64,000 nucleotides of DNA from Synechococcus sp. JA-3-3Ab. Its GTDB lineage: Bacteria > Cyanobacteriota > Cyanobacteriia > Thermostichales > Thermostichaceae. The translations under genes were made by a program, and so were the position numbers. Positions 1-9,280 of this stretch are shown here, one piece after another (position 1 is the stretch's first letter; each line of letters opens with the position of its first letter). The notes under the pieces are model-generated. The model saw only the letters and a program-made list of their open reading frames with translations. It had not been told where the DNA came from and did not search any database. The DNA is taken from the NCBI RefSeq assembly GCF_000013205.1, contig NC_007775.1, positions 2,228,501 to 2,292,500 on the forward strand, in the 5' to 3' direction.

Positions 1-194
1 CTTTCGCCATCTCCCACTCCCACCGGCGTACCAAGCGTCTGCAGGAGGTTAACCTGCAGTGGAAACGCATCTGGTGGGAGGAGGGCAAGCGGTTTGTTCG
101 TTTGCGCCTTTCCACCAAGGCACTGAAAACCCTCAAGGCCAAAGGGATAGGGGCCATGGCCCGCGAAGCTGGAATCGACCTCAACCAATTTTGA
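1..194 (+). CDS. rpmB: 50S ribosomal protein L28, 3' part
   Basis: This is the C-terminal part (63 residues) of L28, a protein of the large ribosomal subunit; the start codon lies before the window. Reading from base 3 gives [14 protein letters not shown] at the edge, then [22 protein letters not shown] and the end GIDLNQF before TGA. The two adjacent Trp residues and the RLRLSTKA block are typical of cyanobacterial and plastid L28. The frame is intact. It converges on the next gene with 73 bp between the stops, and I see no convincing terminator hairpin there. Confidence 0.93.
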
Positions 195-267
195 GGGATC
201 ATCCGCTGCCTTGACCTCTTGAAAACCGATCTGCTGGGGCTGGCGCAAGAGTGGCCCTGGCTACAGT

Positions 268-1014
268 TCACAGCAATCCAAACAGTTTGCGTGACTTGGG
301 CTGGAGCCCCGCCAGCAGAGTGTTGAGGGTGTCCCGCTGAGTAAGCTCGTTGGTGCCGCTCGCGCGTTCGAGCAAGAACTTGCGCATTTCGTCCGAGAGC
401 TTGGCGTCGGTAAAGTCGGCGCCGACAAAGCTGGCCCCTTCAATTTGGGCCTCTTGGAGGTTGGCCCCCACCAGGAGGGCTTGGTCAAAGTTGGCATTCT
501 GCAACTGGCAACTGGATAGGATGGCCTGGGAGAGGTTGCAGCGAAAGAGGTTGGCTTGGCGAAAGTCGGCGGCAAAAAAGTTGCCTTCCGTTAGGTTGGC
601 AGCCACCAAGCTGGCCTCGCGAAAGATGGAATGGCTGAAGTGTCCCCCCTGAAAGCTGCTTTTGTCCAGCTTGGCAGCGGTGAAGTTGCTGTAGTCTCCC
701 AGGGCTTGACTGAAGCTGGATCCCCGGAGATCGGAGGCAGCGAAGTTGGCCCGCTCCAGCTCGGCACGGCGAAAGTTGCATAACCGCAGATCTGCCTGCT
801 GCATACTGAGCGAGCGCAGGTTGGCCCGCGTCAAGTTGGCCTTGGGCATCTGGATGCGGTCGAACAGGCCCCGCGAGAGGTAGGCGCCTTCGAGGTTGGC
901 ACCCAGCAGGGAGCGCCCTTCTCGCAGGGCTGCTAGCAAGTCCCGCGTGGTTTCAATGCGAACCGGCTCGGAGGGTTGGGGAGAAGGAACACTCACAGAC
1001 AGACCATTCCTCAC
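268..1014 (-). CDS. Pentapeptide-repeat protein
   Basis: A 248-residue protein made mostly of A(D/N)Lxx repeats from about residue 38 to 208 (for example LGANLEGAYL, KANLTRANLR, QADLRLCNF, VGANLQEA, VGADFTDAKL). Such proteins fold as a right-handed quadrilateral beta helix. The N-terminal 35 residues and the C-terminal tail (about 209-248) are outside the repeat; the tail has SDEMRKFLLERASG. No signal peptide or membrane segment is seen, so it is probably cytoplasmic. Cyanobacterial genomes have many such proteins and most have no known role. It stands alone, divergent from gshB. Confidence 0.85.
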   Translation of the reverse strand: MRNGLSVSVPSPQPSEPVRIETTRDLLAALREGRSLLGANLEGAYLSRGLFDRIQMPKANLTRANLRSLSMQQADLRLCNFRRAELERANFAASDLRGSSFSQALGDYSNFTAAKLDKSSFQGGHFSHSIFREASLVAANLTEGNFFAADFRQANLFRCNLSQAILSSCQLQNANFDQALLVGANLQEAQIEGASFVGADFTDAKLSDEMRKFLLERASGTNELTQRDTLNTLLAGLQPKSRKLFGLL

Positions 1015-1214
1015 AGGCGAGCCAGAAACCTGGTCAACCTGGCCGAAACACTGAGGTCTAACAGGGATCTCATCTAACTAAGCTAACGTTTGCTTCGCTG
1101 GTCAGGGTTAAGGGGATGTTAAAGACGGCTCTGCATCGGTTTAACTTCCTGCCCGGAGCAATCCGCTCCAATTTGTTGCATACTCAGGGCAGCTTTTCGT
1201 TGCTCAAACCATTC

Positions 1215-2162
1215 ATGCAGGTAGCTTTCATTGTCGATCCGTTGTCTCAGTTGCAGGTGGGCCACGACACCAGCGTTGCCCTAATGGAGGCGCTGCAGAA
1301 ACGAGGCCACCGCATTTTTTGCCTTGGATTGGCCGACCTCTACTGGGATCAAGGGGAAACCTGGGGATCCGTTGAGGAGATTGTGTTGGATCTAGGAGCG
1401 GATCCCTGGTACGAAGTCAAAGAACGGCGTTTGTTGCCCTTGAGCCAGATGCAAGCCGTATGGATGCGCAAGGATCCGCCGGTGGACGCGGCCTATCTCT
1501 ACGCCACCTACCTTCTGGATCATCTCTCCCCCCGCCGCACCCTAGTGCTCAACCATCCTGCCGGGATCCGCTCCGCCAACGAAAAGCTCTATGCTTTGCG
1601 GTTTAAAGAGTGGATCCCGCGTACCTGCGTCAGCAGCAGCAAGGCCTTGCTCCGCCAATTCGTCGAGCAGGTGGGGCAGGCGGTGCTCAAGCCCCTGGGC
1701 GGCAAGGGTGGGGAAGGGATCCTGCGGGTCAATGCCGGCGATCCAAACCTCAATTCCTTGATCGAGCTGAGCACTCAGTTTGGCCGGCTGCCCGTGATGG
1801 TGCAAGAGTATTTGCCGCAGGCAGCAGCGGGAGATAAGCGCATTTTGCTGCTGGAGGGCGAGCCTTTGGGCGCCGTCAATCGCATCCCTGGGGAGGGGGA
1901 TTTCCGTGGCAATGTGGCCGCTGGGGGTCGGGTGGAGAAAACCGAGATTGCTGAAAAAGAACGGGCCCTCTGCGCGGCTTTGGCGCCAGTGCTGCGGCAG
2001 GAGAAACTCTATTTTGTTGGAATTGATGTCATCGGGGAACGGCTGACAGAGATTAACGTCACCAGCCCAACTATGCTGCGGGAGATCTGCCAGTTAGAAG
2101 GGGTTGATCTGGCCGATCAAGTGGCCCAGTGGCTGGAGAAGAAAGTGCCCATCAAAGCGTAA
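1215..2162 (+). CDS. gshB: Glutathione synthetase
   Basis: Joins gamma-glutamylcysteine and glycine with ATP to make glutathione, in the cytoplasm. The 315-residue product starts MQVAFIVDPLSQL, the usual start of prokaryotic GshB; the frame is open up to 1116 but that would add 33 residues with no family similarity, so 1215 is preferred. ATP-grasp features are clear: the glycine-rich loop GGKGGEGIL (residues 162-170), the VQEYLPQAAAGDKRI strand, RGNVAAGG, and the metal-binding FVGIDVIG and EINVTSPTMLREI near residues 272-290. Length and motifs are complete. No gshA lies nearby, and the gene is probably transcribed alone. Confidence 0.93.
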   Translation: MQVAFIVDPLSQLQVGHDTSVALMEALQKRGHRIFCLGLADLYWDQGETWGSVEEIVLDLGADPWYEVKERRLLPLSQMQAVWMRKDPPVDAAYLYATYLLDHLSPRRTLVLNHPAGIRSANEKLYALRFKEWIPRTCVSSSKALLRQFVEQVGQAVLKPLGGKGGEGILRVNAGDPNLNSLIELSTQFGRLPVMVQEYLPQAAAGDKRILLLEGEPLGAVNRIPGEGDFRGNVAAGGRVEKTEIAEKERALCAALAPVLRQEKLYFVGIDVIGERLTEINVTSPTMLREICQLEGVDLADQVAQWLEKKVPIKA

Positions 2163-2559
2163 ACTGCCCCACGCCCTCTTCCGAGGAATCTGGGCATTAT
2201 CCAACAGATACCCTCTCCAGTCACTTTCCCCCTTTGAGCTCCCTCGCAAGAGCATCGATGCTACAGCCTGTTAAAAATAGGGTACAGGTATTCAAGAGGC
2301 AGGAGAGGAGGGGATGCCAACCCATTCTTTGGATTGACGGCAAAGAGTTGTGACAGCTTATCAGGCAGGTAAGACCTCTATCCGCTTCCGAAGTGGGTTT
2401 GCTAAGTGTTGCTACTGTACCTCTTGATTCTTTAGCAGGCTGTACCTCAAGCTCTGGGGGAAGTTACGCCTGGGGTCTGCCGGGGCTGGGCGACCAGCTA
2501 GGTAGGAGTCGCTGAAGCACAGACAAAAGTTCCCTTTTGCCCGCTGTTGTCTAAGTCTT
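2163..2559. other. Intergenic, no gene recognised
   Basis: About 400 bp between the convergent gshB and CHASE2 kinase genes. Short open frames here have no family resemblance or repeated structure. I see no tRNA, known riboswitch or strong terminator hairpin. Confidence 0.5.
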
Positions 2560-4644
2560 TTAGAGCGGCATCTCCCAGTGCAGCTCGACGTAGGTATGGC
2601 CTTCCGGAGTGTGGGTGCGATGCCAGGAGCCCTTGGGCAGGTAGCGGGCAATGGTATTCATGGCTTTGCTGCCATAGCCGCCACCGGGGCTGGGGGCGTA
2701 TTCTACGCCGTCATTGATGACCGACAAGCAGCAGTGGCGCTCCTTTTGCACCAAGGACACCTTGACGAAGGAGGCGTTGCCCTTGGGAGGTTGCACATGG
2801 GCGATGACATTGCCGATGGCCTCTCGCAAAAAGCGCAAGATGTCCTCCCGTTGGTCGAACCACTCGCCGGTATTGGGCTCCTCCAGAGGTTGTAGGTGGC
2901 GCTCCACAGGCAAGGTCAGGCTGCCCGTCCGAATCAGCTCGTCCAGATAGGTGTCGATGCCCCGGTGCAAGCCCTCCCGCAAGCTGGGGGAAATGCGCAG
3001 CTTGGTGGCCAGGGTGCGCACATCGTTAAGCTGCTCGCGAATGCCTCGCCCGATCCTTTCCAGTTGTTCCAGCAGACGATCGTAAATGGCAGGATCGGGA
3101 TCCTTACCCTGCTGCTGTTGCCATTGCAAGCTCTCCAGCTCGTCCATCACCACCTTCAGCTCCTGCAGCTCGCGATCGTGAATGTCGGTGGCAATGCGGT
3201 AGAGCAGCTTGCGGGCTTGGTCGATAGCAGCCTCTTGTTCGGCCCGGCGCAGGCGCTCCAGTTCCTGTTGCTGGGCCAAGAGCCGCTCCTGGTTCTCCAA
3301 GATTACCAAGGTCAGAAGCAGGCTCACCCCCGTTAGACCGACGGCCAAAGCCGGCAAGGTCAGCGGCCAAATCCAACGCCACAGCAAAAATTGGGTCACG
3401 GCCCACCCTTCATAAGCAACCAGCCCCACCACTGGCCAGAGGAGAGAGCGCTGTTGTTTCCAGTCCCAGCAATTCCGTCGCGGGGAGGGGCGATAGAGCA
3501 CCCAGATCAGGCCCGTTCCCGCCCCCAGCAGGAAGACAACTCCCGCCGCTAGCCCTGCCGGCAGGGATCGGTACACCTCTCCGGTGAGCAGGCTCGAGAG
3601 GATTTGCGCCTGCAGCTCGACTGCCGCAATCTGGGATCCATCCGCCGTCCGCACCGGGAAGGTCTCCGGGTAGCCGCCCACAAAGCCGACCAGGACAATT
3701 TTGTCTCGCAGTTGGTCGGCAACTTTGGGGTCGAGGGGCGGGATCCCTTCTTGGCCGCGGCAGGCTTGGCCGGGGCTGAGCGTCGGGGAGCCGGATCCCG
3801 TCTGGGAGATCAGCGGCGGACAGACCCGTTCGATGGGGATGATGGGGATGCTGTGCTGAGAGCCAAGGGGATTGAACTGAAACGGCTGTAAGCCCGGCTT
3901 GCGAAACCAGCGGCTAGCCTTCTCCGGGTCGTACTTGGCAAAAGCCAGAGCCTCCACCGAGGCGAACATCTGCTCCTCCTGGCTGTCGCGGCGTAGGTAG
4001 AGCCCCCGCAACTGGGCCTGGCGTAGGATCCCGGTTCTGTCGACTCGGTGTTGCACCACCCCCTGAACATGCTCTGGCGGCACCAAATACTCAAGGCGCA
4101 AGGACGAAAAAGGCAAGAAGTGGTTGTAGATGTTGATCTCGGAGCGTCCAAAGCTCTCGCTGCTGCGGGTGGCCAAAACCAAGCGATCCGGGTAGCGCTG
4201 CACCACCTGACGCAGGGGAGCATCTAGGTTCTCGTTGCCCAGATTCTGCGGCACCACAAAGCTGCTGGGCAGGTTCAGCACCACCACCCTGGCTTCGGCC
4301 TCTTCCAGAAGGCGCAAGGTCAGGCCGGCGTAGTTAGCCCGTTCCAAGAGAAAGTCAACATTATGCTGGCCATCACCACTTTCTCCCTGCCCATCAATGC
4401 GGCCATCGATGCCGAGGACCACCACCTCCGGGGAAGGTTGCTGAGGGCCGCGCCAAGCATAGAGCCATTCCTGGGCGTCGCTCTCCAGCCGCAGCAACAA
4501 AGGGTGCTGGGCAGAAAGGTTGAGCAAGGTGGCCCACCCCAGGCCCCAAGCCAAGGCCCAGCCCAGTCGCCGCCGGGAGGGAGACAGTCGCCTCTGAGGG
4601 CCACGCTCTTGGCCAGCAAGAAGGGGAGAAGCGAGATTCGGCAT
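2560..4644 (-). CDS. CHASE2-domain sensor histidine kinase
   Basis: A 694-residue membrane sensor kinase. A first membrane segment (about 28-46, WALAWGLGWATLLNL) is followed by an extracytoplasmic CHASE2 domain (about 50-340, with VVVLGID near its start). Two or three more membrane helices (about 360-447) and a coiled coil come next. The likely phospho-acceptor is H489 in IATDIHDRELQELK, as in the NarX/DesK-type (HisKA_3) dimerisation domain. The ATPase domain keeps an N box (REAIGNVIAHV, N612), a G1 box (INDGVEY, D645) and a glycine loop (GGGYGSKAM, 654-662), but the N box is loose. CHASE2 is thought to sense an unknown external signal. No response regulator gene is adjacent, so it is an orphan kinase. 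Confidence 0.85.
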   Translation of the reverse strand: MPNLASPLLAGQERGPQRRLSPSRRRLGWALAWGLGWATLLNLSAQHPLLLRLESDAQEWLYAWRGPQQPSPEVVVLGIDGRIDGQGESGDGQHNVDFLLERANYAGLTLRLLEEAEARVVVLNLPSSFVVPQNLGNENLDAPLRQVVQRYPDRLVLATRSSESFGRSEINIYNHFLPFSSLRLEYLVPPEHVQGVVQHRVDRTGILRQAQLRGLYLRRDSQEEQMFASVEALAFAKYDPEKASRWFRKPGLQPFQFNPLGSQHSIPIIPIERVCPPLISQTGSGSPTLSPGQACRGQEGIPPLDPKVADQLRDKIVLVGFVGGYPETFPVRTADGSQIAAVELQAQILSSLLTGEVYRSLPAGLAAGVVFLLGAGTGLIWVLYRPSPRRNCWDWKQQRSLLWPVVGLVAYEGWAVTQFLLWRWIWPLTLPALAVGLTGVSLLLTLVILENQERLLAQQQELERLRRAEQEAAIDQARKLLYRIATDIHDRELQELKVVMDELESLQWQQQQGKDPDPAIYDRLLEQLERIGRGIREQLNDVRTLATKLRISPSLREGLHRGIDTYLDELIRTGSLTLPVERHLQPLEEPNTGEWFDQREDILRFLREAIGNVIAHVQPPKGNASFVKVSLVQKERHCCLSVINDGVEYAPSPGGGYGSKAMNTIARYLPKGSWHRTHTPEGHTYVELHWEMPL

Positions 4645-4749
4645 GTTGAGGCCAACAGGTTGAAGAGCGCCTCCTCTGCCATCTTGGCCGCTGACAACGG
4701 CTGGCGAGGGGATCCCTGCCCACCCAGTTGCTGGGGAAAAACCGCAGCT

Positions 4750-6888
4750 TCAGGGGTGATGGTTGCGCACCCGCGCCGCCTCCTCAGGACTAATGCCGAG
4801 ACGGGTGAGGTTAACGCGGCCCTTGTGGTCGATGCTGCGCACCTTGACCACCACCTCATCTGCTACGGCAATTTCATCCTCCACCCTGCTGACGCGGTAC
4901 TCCGCCAGTTGCGAGATGTGGATCATGCCCTCTTTGCCCGGCAAGAACTCCACAAAGGCGCCGATAGGAATGATGCGGGTCACCTTGCCCAGGTACACCT
5001 GCCCCTCTTCCACCCGCCGCACCAGGTTTTCGATCATCGCCCGAGCCGCTTCTGCCTGGCCGCCCACCGAGGAGGACACGGTGATCGTGCCATCGTCGCT
5101 GATGTCCACCTTGGCTCCTGTCGCTTCGGTGATGCTGCGCACCATCTTGCCGCCAGGGCCGATGATCTTGCCGATATCTTCCGGATCCACCTTGAACGTG
5201 AGCAGACGAGGGGCTGTTTTGGCCAACTGGGGCCGAGGCGCCGGGAGAACCTCCAGCATTTTGTCAAGGATGTAGTCCCGCCCGGCCTTGGCCTGCAGGA
5301 GGGCTTTCTCCACCACATCCACGGTGATGCCGGTAATTTTCATGTCCATCTGCAAAGCGGTGATCCCGGCCCGCGTGCCGGCCACCTTGAAGTCCATATC
5401 CCCCAAAAAGTCCTCGATGCCCTGGATGTCGGTGAGGATGCGCACCTCGTCCCCTTCCTTAATTAAGCCCATGGCTACGCCGCTGACCGGCGCTTTGATC
5501 GGCACCCCGGCATCCATCAAAGACAGGGTAGAGCCACAGACTGAGGCCATCGAGGTGGAGCCATTGGAGGAGAGCACCTCTGAGACCACCCGCACCACGT
5601 AGGGAAACTCCTCCTCCTTGGGCAGCACCGGCACCAAGGCCCGCTCCGCCAGCGCCCCATGGCCGATCTCCCGCCGTCCCGGCGAGCGCGAGGGCCGCAC
5701 TTCTCCCACGGAAAAGCCGGGGAAGTTATAGTGGTGCATGTAACGCTTCTCGTCCACTGGGTGCAGATCGTCCAGCTCCTGGGCATCACCAGGGGTGCCG
5801 AGGGTGGTGATGGAAAGGACTTGGGTGAGGCCGCGGTTGAACAGAGCGCTGCCGTGTACCCGTGGGATCAAGCCCACCCGACAAGAGACTGGTCGCACCT
5901 CGTCCAGCTTGCGCCCATCCACCCGCACCCCCTCCTGCAAGATCTGCTGGCGCATCAGCTTCTTGGTCAAAGCCTTGAACTGGTTGTCCAATTCCTTGGG
6001 ATTTTCCAGCAGATACAGCCGCAAGGGATCCCCCTCTGGCCGTGCCTGGATCTGGGCCTCTAGCTTGGCCTTGATCGCCTCCAGTTGTTGCTCGCGGCTG
6101 GTCTTATCCAGGAACTGCCTGAGGACGGAGCGAATCTCCTCCTGGGCGTGTTCTGCCACAAAGGCAACCAGCTCCTCATTTTGAGGGGGCGGGGGCAGCT
6201 CCACAGGGGTGATGTTGAGATCGGCGAAAACTTGCTGTTGGGCCTTGAGCAGCTCTTGAACGGCCTCGAAACCAAACTCAATGGCCTCGACCACGTCCTT
6301 TTCCGGCAGTTGGTTGGCGCCGGCCTCCACCATGATTACGCCGTCGGCACAGCCAGCCACCACCAAATCCAGATCGCCGGCCTCGATCTCGGCATAGGTG
6401 GGGTTGATGATGAACTCATCTTTAACCAAGCCGACCCGCACCGCCGCCACCGGGCCGTTGAAGGGGATGCGAGCGCTGTGGATGGCCAGCGAGGCCCCCA
6501 AAATACACAACACATCGGGCGGCACCTTGTCGTCCACCGAGAGGGTGGTGGCCACGATTTGCACATCGTCCCGCAGCCATTCTGGGAACAAAGGCCGCAG
6601 GGGCCGGTCTATAAGACGAGAGATCAGGGTGGCCCGCTCCGGTGGCCGACCTTCCCGCCGCAAGTAGCCTCCTGGGATCCGCCCGGCAGCGTAGAGCCGC
6701 TCCTCATAGTCCACCAGCAAAGGCAAGAAATCGACACCGGCACGACCGGCTTGTCGCGTAGCCGTGACCAAGACCGAAGTTTCCCCAGAAGTCAACCAGA
6801 CTCCGCAACCTGCCTGGGGAGCCATCAACCCAATATTGATGTCAATTTCCCGCCCGTAAAAGGAAATCGACCGAGTATATTCCGCCAT
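4750..6888 (-). CDS. pnp: Polyribonucleotide nucleotidyltransferase (PNPase)
   Basis: 3'-5' phosphorolytic exoribonuclease that degrades RNA and, in cyanobacteria, also adds heteropolymeric tails. The 712-residue product has the full architecture: first RNase PH core from [15 protein letters not shown], an alpha-helical linker (about 215-320), a second RNase PH core with [13 protein letters not shown] and [18 protein letters not shown], a KH domain ([15 protein letters not shown]) and a C-terminal S1 domain ([20 protein letters not shown]). It is full length. The gene is divergent from the nat gene; 105 bp separate its end from the kinase start, so the two could be co-transcribed. Confidence 0.97.
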   Translation of the reverse strand: MAEYTRSISFYGREIDINIGLMAPQAGCGVWLTSGETSVLVTATRQAGRAGVDFLPLLVDYEERLYAAGRIPGGYLRREGRPPERATLISRLIDRPLRPLFPEWLRDDVQIVATTLSVDDKVPPDVLCILGASLAIHSARIPFNGPVAAVRVGLVKDEFIINPTYAEIEAGDLDLVVAGCADGVIMVEAGANQLPEKDVVEAIEFGFEAVQELLKAQQQVFADLNITPVELPPPPQNEELVAFVAEHAQEEIRSVLRQFLDKTSREQQLEAIKAKLEAQIQARPEGDPLRLYLLENPKELDNQFKALTKKLMRQQILQEGVRVDGRKLDEVRPVSCRVGLIPRVHGSALFNRGLTQVLSITTLGTPGDAQELDDLHPVDEKRYMHHYNFPGFSVGEVRPSRSPGRREIGHGALAERALVPVLPKEEEFPYVVRVVSEVLSSNGSTSMASVCGSTLSLMDAGVPIKAPVSGVAMGLIKEGDEVRILTDIQGIEDFLGDMDFKVAGTRAGITALQMDMKITGITVDVVEKALLQAKAGRDYILDKMLEVLPAPRPQLAKTAPRLLTFKVDPEDIGKIIGPGGKMVRSITEATGAKVDISDDGTITVSSSVGGQAEAARAMIENLVRRVEEGQVYLGKVTRIIPIGAFVEFLPGKEGMIHISQLAEYRVSRVEDEIAVADEVVVKVRSIDHKGRVNLTRLGISPEEAARVRNHHP

Positions 6889-6919
6889 GTAACGCTTCGC
6901 CTTCTTTTTTCTTGCCGCT

Positions 6920-6928
6920 ATCGTAGCA
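6920..6928 (-). promoter_or_regulatory. Candidate extended -10 promoter of pnp
   Basis: On the minus strand, 32 bp before the pnp start, the sequence reads TGCTACGAT, an extended -10 element (TGn plus a TATAAT-like hexamer). The -35 region is poor (GAACAA at 17 bp). Suggestive only. Confidence 0.25.
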
Positions 6929-7069
6929 TTCTCTTTTTGCTTTGTTCTCTGGTGGGAGAGAGTTGGGGCGTCGCCAAAAACTGTTCTTCTGGCTCTGGCC
7001 GGGGAGCTGCAGCAAGGCTAGGGTAGGCCAGATGCTCGCTTGCCGCCAACCCAACCGCCTCCCGTGCTG

Positions 7070-7462
7070 ATGCTAGAGCCGCTGACGCCTGCCCAAATCA
7101 GGGCCTACCTGGAGCGCATTGGCTACGTCGGCCCCACCCAGCTCACCCCGCAAACCCTGCGCCAGATCCACCTGGCCCACCTGCTGCGGGTGCCGTTTGA
7201 AAATCTGGATATTCACTGGGGTCGCCCCATTCGCCTGGAGCGGGATTTTTTGTTCCAAAAAATCGTCCGAGAGCGGCGGGGCGGCTTTTGCTTTGAGCTG
7301 AACAGCCTGCTGGCCGCTGCTCTGCAGGGGATGGGGTTTTCGGTCCATCTGCTCTCGGGACAGGTGAGCCGGGCCGTTCACGCTACTCGGACGGAGCCTG
7401 ATGGCCACTTTGGCCCCGAATGCGACCATCTGGCCCTGCAGGTGAACTGCGGCAATGAGGCG
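7070..7462 (+). pseudogene. nat: Arylamine N-acetyltransferase, 5' fragment (interrupted by IS605-type element)
   Basis: N-terminal half of an acetyl-CoA:arylamine N-acetyltransferase. MLEPLTPAQIRAYLERIGY, then HLLRVPFENLDIHWGRPI and the catalytic-cysteine block RRGGFCFELNSLL are diagnostic, and the catalytic histidine block CDHLALQV follows. The family is about 270 residues; this piece stops after about 131 residues at ...VNCGNEA because an insertion sequence begins at 7463 and supplies the TGA. The rest resumes at 9299 with WLVDVGYGD, which holds the third triad residue (Asp). The enzyme should therefore be inactive. The frame is open back to a TTG at 7040, but ATG 7070 fits the family start better. 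Confidence 0.88.
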
Positions 7463-7620
7463 TGACATCCTCTCCCGCTAAGCCCTGACGGGCTGTAGAC
7501 GGGAGCTTCCGAGAATCACTTCTCGGAGTTGCTGCTTCAACGGACTGGTAAACCAGGATCCTCCACAGCCAGAGAGCGGCAGTCCCACCGCCCCCCTATA
7601 TCCCCCCGTATACGGGGGGA
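7463..7620 (-). ncRNA. Predicted omega RNA / reRNA of the IS605-type TnpB
   Basis: In characterised IS605 elements the TnpB guide RNA is made from the 3' end of tnpB through the right end, and its guide is the flanking host DNA. Here that region contains a 20-bp perfect palindrome (TCCCCCCGTATACGGGGGGA, 7601-7620, inside the tnpB coding end), then the two right-end hairpins, ending at 7463 with TGTCA on the minus strand. The guide would continue into nat as CGCCTCATTGCCGCAGTT (bases 7462 downwards). The RNA boundaries are inferred; the 5' end could lie further upstream. Confidence 0.45.
7472..7527. repeat. Right-end hairpins of the IS605-type element
   Basis: Two stem-loops sit just inside the right end. 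The first pairs CTCCCG (7472-7477) with CGGGAG (7500-7505), with a nested GCCC-tgac-GGGC (7482-7493). The second pairs TCCGAGA (7508-7514) with TCTCGGA (7521-7527). They are likely TnpA recognition sites and also structured parts of the TnpB guide RNA. Confidence 0.65.
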
Positions 7621-8778
7621 CCTGAGTCCTCGCTTCAAAATCTCGATAGCAGCGTTCAAGTCTCTGTCCCAGGACCCACAACGAGGGCAATCATGCACCC
7701 GTTCCGACAAGGTCTTGGGAACACGCTCCTCACAAACACAACAATTTTGGGACGTACCACGGGGATCCACTCTCAACACCTGTTTGCCGCGTTTGACCGC
7801 CACTGCTGTCAGAATGTCAAGAAATTGTCCCCAAGCCGCATCCAAAATCGATTTAGCCAACCGAGTCCGTGCCAGCCCTCGGACGTTGAGATCCTCCACC
7901 ACCAACAGGTCGTATTGCCCCACCAGCCAGTGCGCCACTTGGTAGTGGAACGCTTTGCGTTGTCGGGCAACGTGCAACTGCAAACAAGCAACTTTCGTGG
8001 CTTGTCTCTTCCAGTTGGCGGATCCCTTCACCTTGCGGCTCAGTTGCCGCTGCTGTCGAGCCAAGTGTTTTTGGGCTCGGCGGTAGTACCGCGGGATAGG
8101 CACCACCTCCCCATCGCTGGTGGTGAGAAACCTATCCAATCCCACATCAATGCCCACCGCCTTTTTGATCGGCACAGGCTCTGGGAGAGGAACGCTTTTG
8201 TCCTCCAAGGTGATGCAGACATACCACCCATCGGCCTTGCGCACCACTGTGCAGGTTTTGGGCACAAACCCCTCCGGCAAGGGGCGGTGCAGCACCACAG
8301 GCAGCGAGCCAATCTTGCTCAGCCGCAGAGTCTCCCCTTCCAGATGCGCTCCCGCCTTGGGGCAATTGATGCGGGGGAATGTGAAGGATCTCAACTCCCC
8401 CGCTTTTTTGAAGCGAGGCCGCCCCCGCCGCTTGCCTGTGCTATCCGGCTCCCGCCACGCTTTCCACGCCTTGTCCAGCCGCATCAAGTTTTGCTGCAGC
8501 ACCTCGGCGTAAATGCCCCGGTAAGCCGGGAACAGTTGCTTGATTTGTTTGAGGGATCCCGCCTGCCGATAATAATTCGGCTCCAGCGGAGCTTCTGACA
8601 CAGGCAACGGACAAGAGACAAGACTGCAGCGGTCAATTGGACAACGGGTTGCGGTCAGCCAATCCAGTCTCTGCCCCAGAGCGTCGTTCCACTGCCGCCG
8701 CAACAATTCCAGCCACTCGGTCATCAGAGCGGCTTGGTCGTCGCTGGGCAGGATCCGGTACTCGTGGGTGATAATCAT
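7537..8778 (-). CDS. tnpB: TnpB RNA-guided nuclease (IS605 OrfB)
   Basis: A 413-residue TnpB, the family ancestral to Cas12 nucleases. The N-terminal region (about 1-130) has the OrfB helix-turn-helix part with YRGIYAEVLQQNLMRLDKAWKAW and RPRFKK. The RuvC core keeps all three acidic residues: D211 (VGIDVGLDRF), E295 (LLVVEDLNV) and D373 (DRDLNAA). A zinc ribbon is complete (C346/C349 and C364/C367). It therefore looks catalytically intact. A tail of about 35 residues follows and overlaps the predicted guide RNA. Its start overlaps the divergent tnpA by about 45 bp, so the two may share a regulatory region. Confidence 0.93.
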   Translation of the reverse strand: MIITHEYRILPSDDQAALMTEWLELLRRQWNDALGQRLDWLTATRCPIDRCSLVSCPLPVSEAPLEPNYYRQAGSLKQIKQLFPAYRGIYAEVLQQNLMRLDKAWKAWREPDSTGKRRGRPRFKKAGELRSFTFPRINCPKAGAHLEGETLRLSKIGSLPVVLHRPLPEGFVPKTCTVVRKADGWYVCITLEDKSVPLPEPVPIKKAVGIDVGLDRFLTTSDGEVVPIPRYYRRAQKHLARQQRQLSRKVKGSANWKRQATKVACLQLHVARQRKAFHYQVAHWLVGQYDLLVVEDLNVRGLARTRLAKSILDAAWGQFLDILTAVAVKRGKQVLRVDPRGTSQNCCVCEERVPKTLSERVHDCPRCGSWDRDLNAAIEILKRGLRSPRIRGDIGGRWDCRSLAVEDPGLPVR

Positions 8779-9210
8779 GAGACGGTTCTAGCATTTAGCG
8801 CAACAAGCTACAACATAGGCCATCGTTCTGTTTACAGCCTACAAATCCACTTGGTGCTGGTGACAAAGTACCGTCGTCGGGTGATAACTGCTCCAATGTT
8901 GCAGAGGCTGGAAGATATATTTCGAGCGACCTGCCAAAAGTGGCGCTGTTCCTTGGTGGAGTTCAAGGGTGAGGCGGATCATGTGCATCTGTTGGTGAGT
9001 TTTCCACCGGATGTCCAGGTCTCGAAGCTGGTGAACAACCTGAAAACAGTCTCCAGCCGGTTGATTCGCAAAGAGTTCGCCACAGAGGTGGCACGGTTCT
9101 ACAGCAAGCCTGTATTTTGGACAGGGACCTATTTTGTTGCCTCTTGTGGTGGGGTCACCGTTGAGGAGTTGAAGAAGTATGTCGAGCAGCAGGCAACGCC
9201 CAGATTGTGA
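8734..9210 (+). CDS. tnpA: IS200-type Y1 transposase
   Basis: Single-strand transposase of the HUH/Y1 family that cuts and joins the element's hairpin ends. The HUH motif is ADHVHLLV (H83 and H85 of the longest frame) and the catalytic tyrosine is Y149 in VEELKKYVEQQ. The hallmark N-terminal block HLVLVTKYRRRVI is present. The family is 130-155 residues. The start is uncertain: the longest frame opens at ATG 8734 inside the tnpB start, a GTG lies at 8764, and family similarity begins near SVYSLQIHL, so translation may start later than annotated. No inactivating change is seen. Confidence 0.88.
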   Translation: MVVAGQDPVLVGDNHETVLAFSATSYNIGHRSVYSLQIHLVLVTKYRRRVITAPMLQRLEDIFRATCQKWRCSLVEFKGEADHVHLLVSFPPDVQVSKLVNNLKTVSSRLIRKEFATEVARFYSKPVFWTGTYFVASCGGVTVEELKKYVEQQATPRL

Positions 9211-9280
9211 GACTCAGGGGCATTGAACCCCTTCGTCTCACCGCCTATCCCCCATCCCGCCAAGCTGCGCTGTGGCGGGA
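9208..9280. repeat. Left-end hairpins of the IS605-type element
   Basis: Directly at the tnpA stop, TGAGAC (9208-9213) pairs with GTCTCA (9235-9240) around a nested GGGG-cattgaa-CCCC; this could also end tnpA transcripts. A second stem, TCCCGCCA (9255-9262) with TGGCGGGA (9273-9280), lies 18 bp from the border and is the better candidate for the left-end palindrome that TnpA recognises. Confidence 0.6.

Noticed and set aside
2129-2353. 74-codon frame overlapping the end of gshB
   Set aside because: It starts inside gshB in another frame and encodes low-complexity sequence without a conserved domain.
4363-5466. 367-codon open frame on the plus strand
   Set aside because: It is antisense to the end of the CHASE2 kinase gene and to pnp. 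High GC content opens such frames; the product is His/Arg-rich with no family resemblance.
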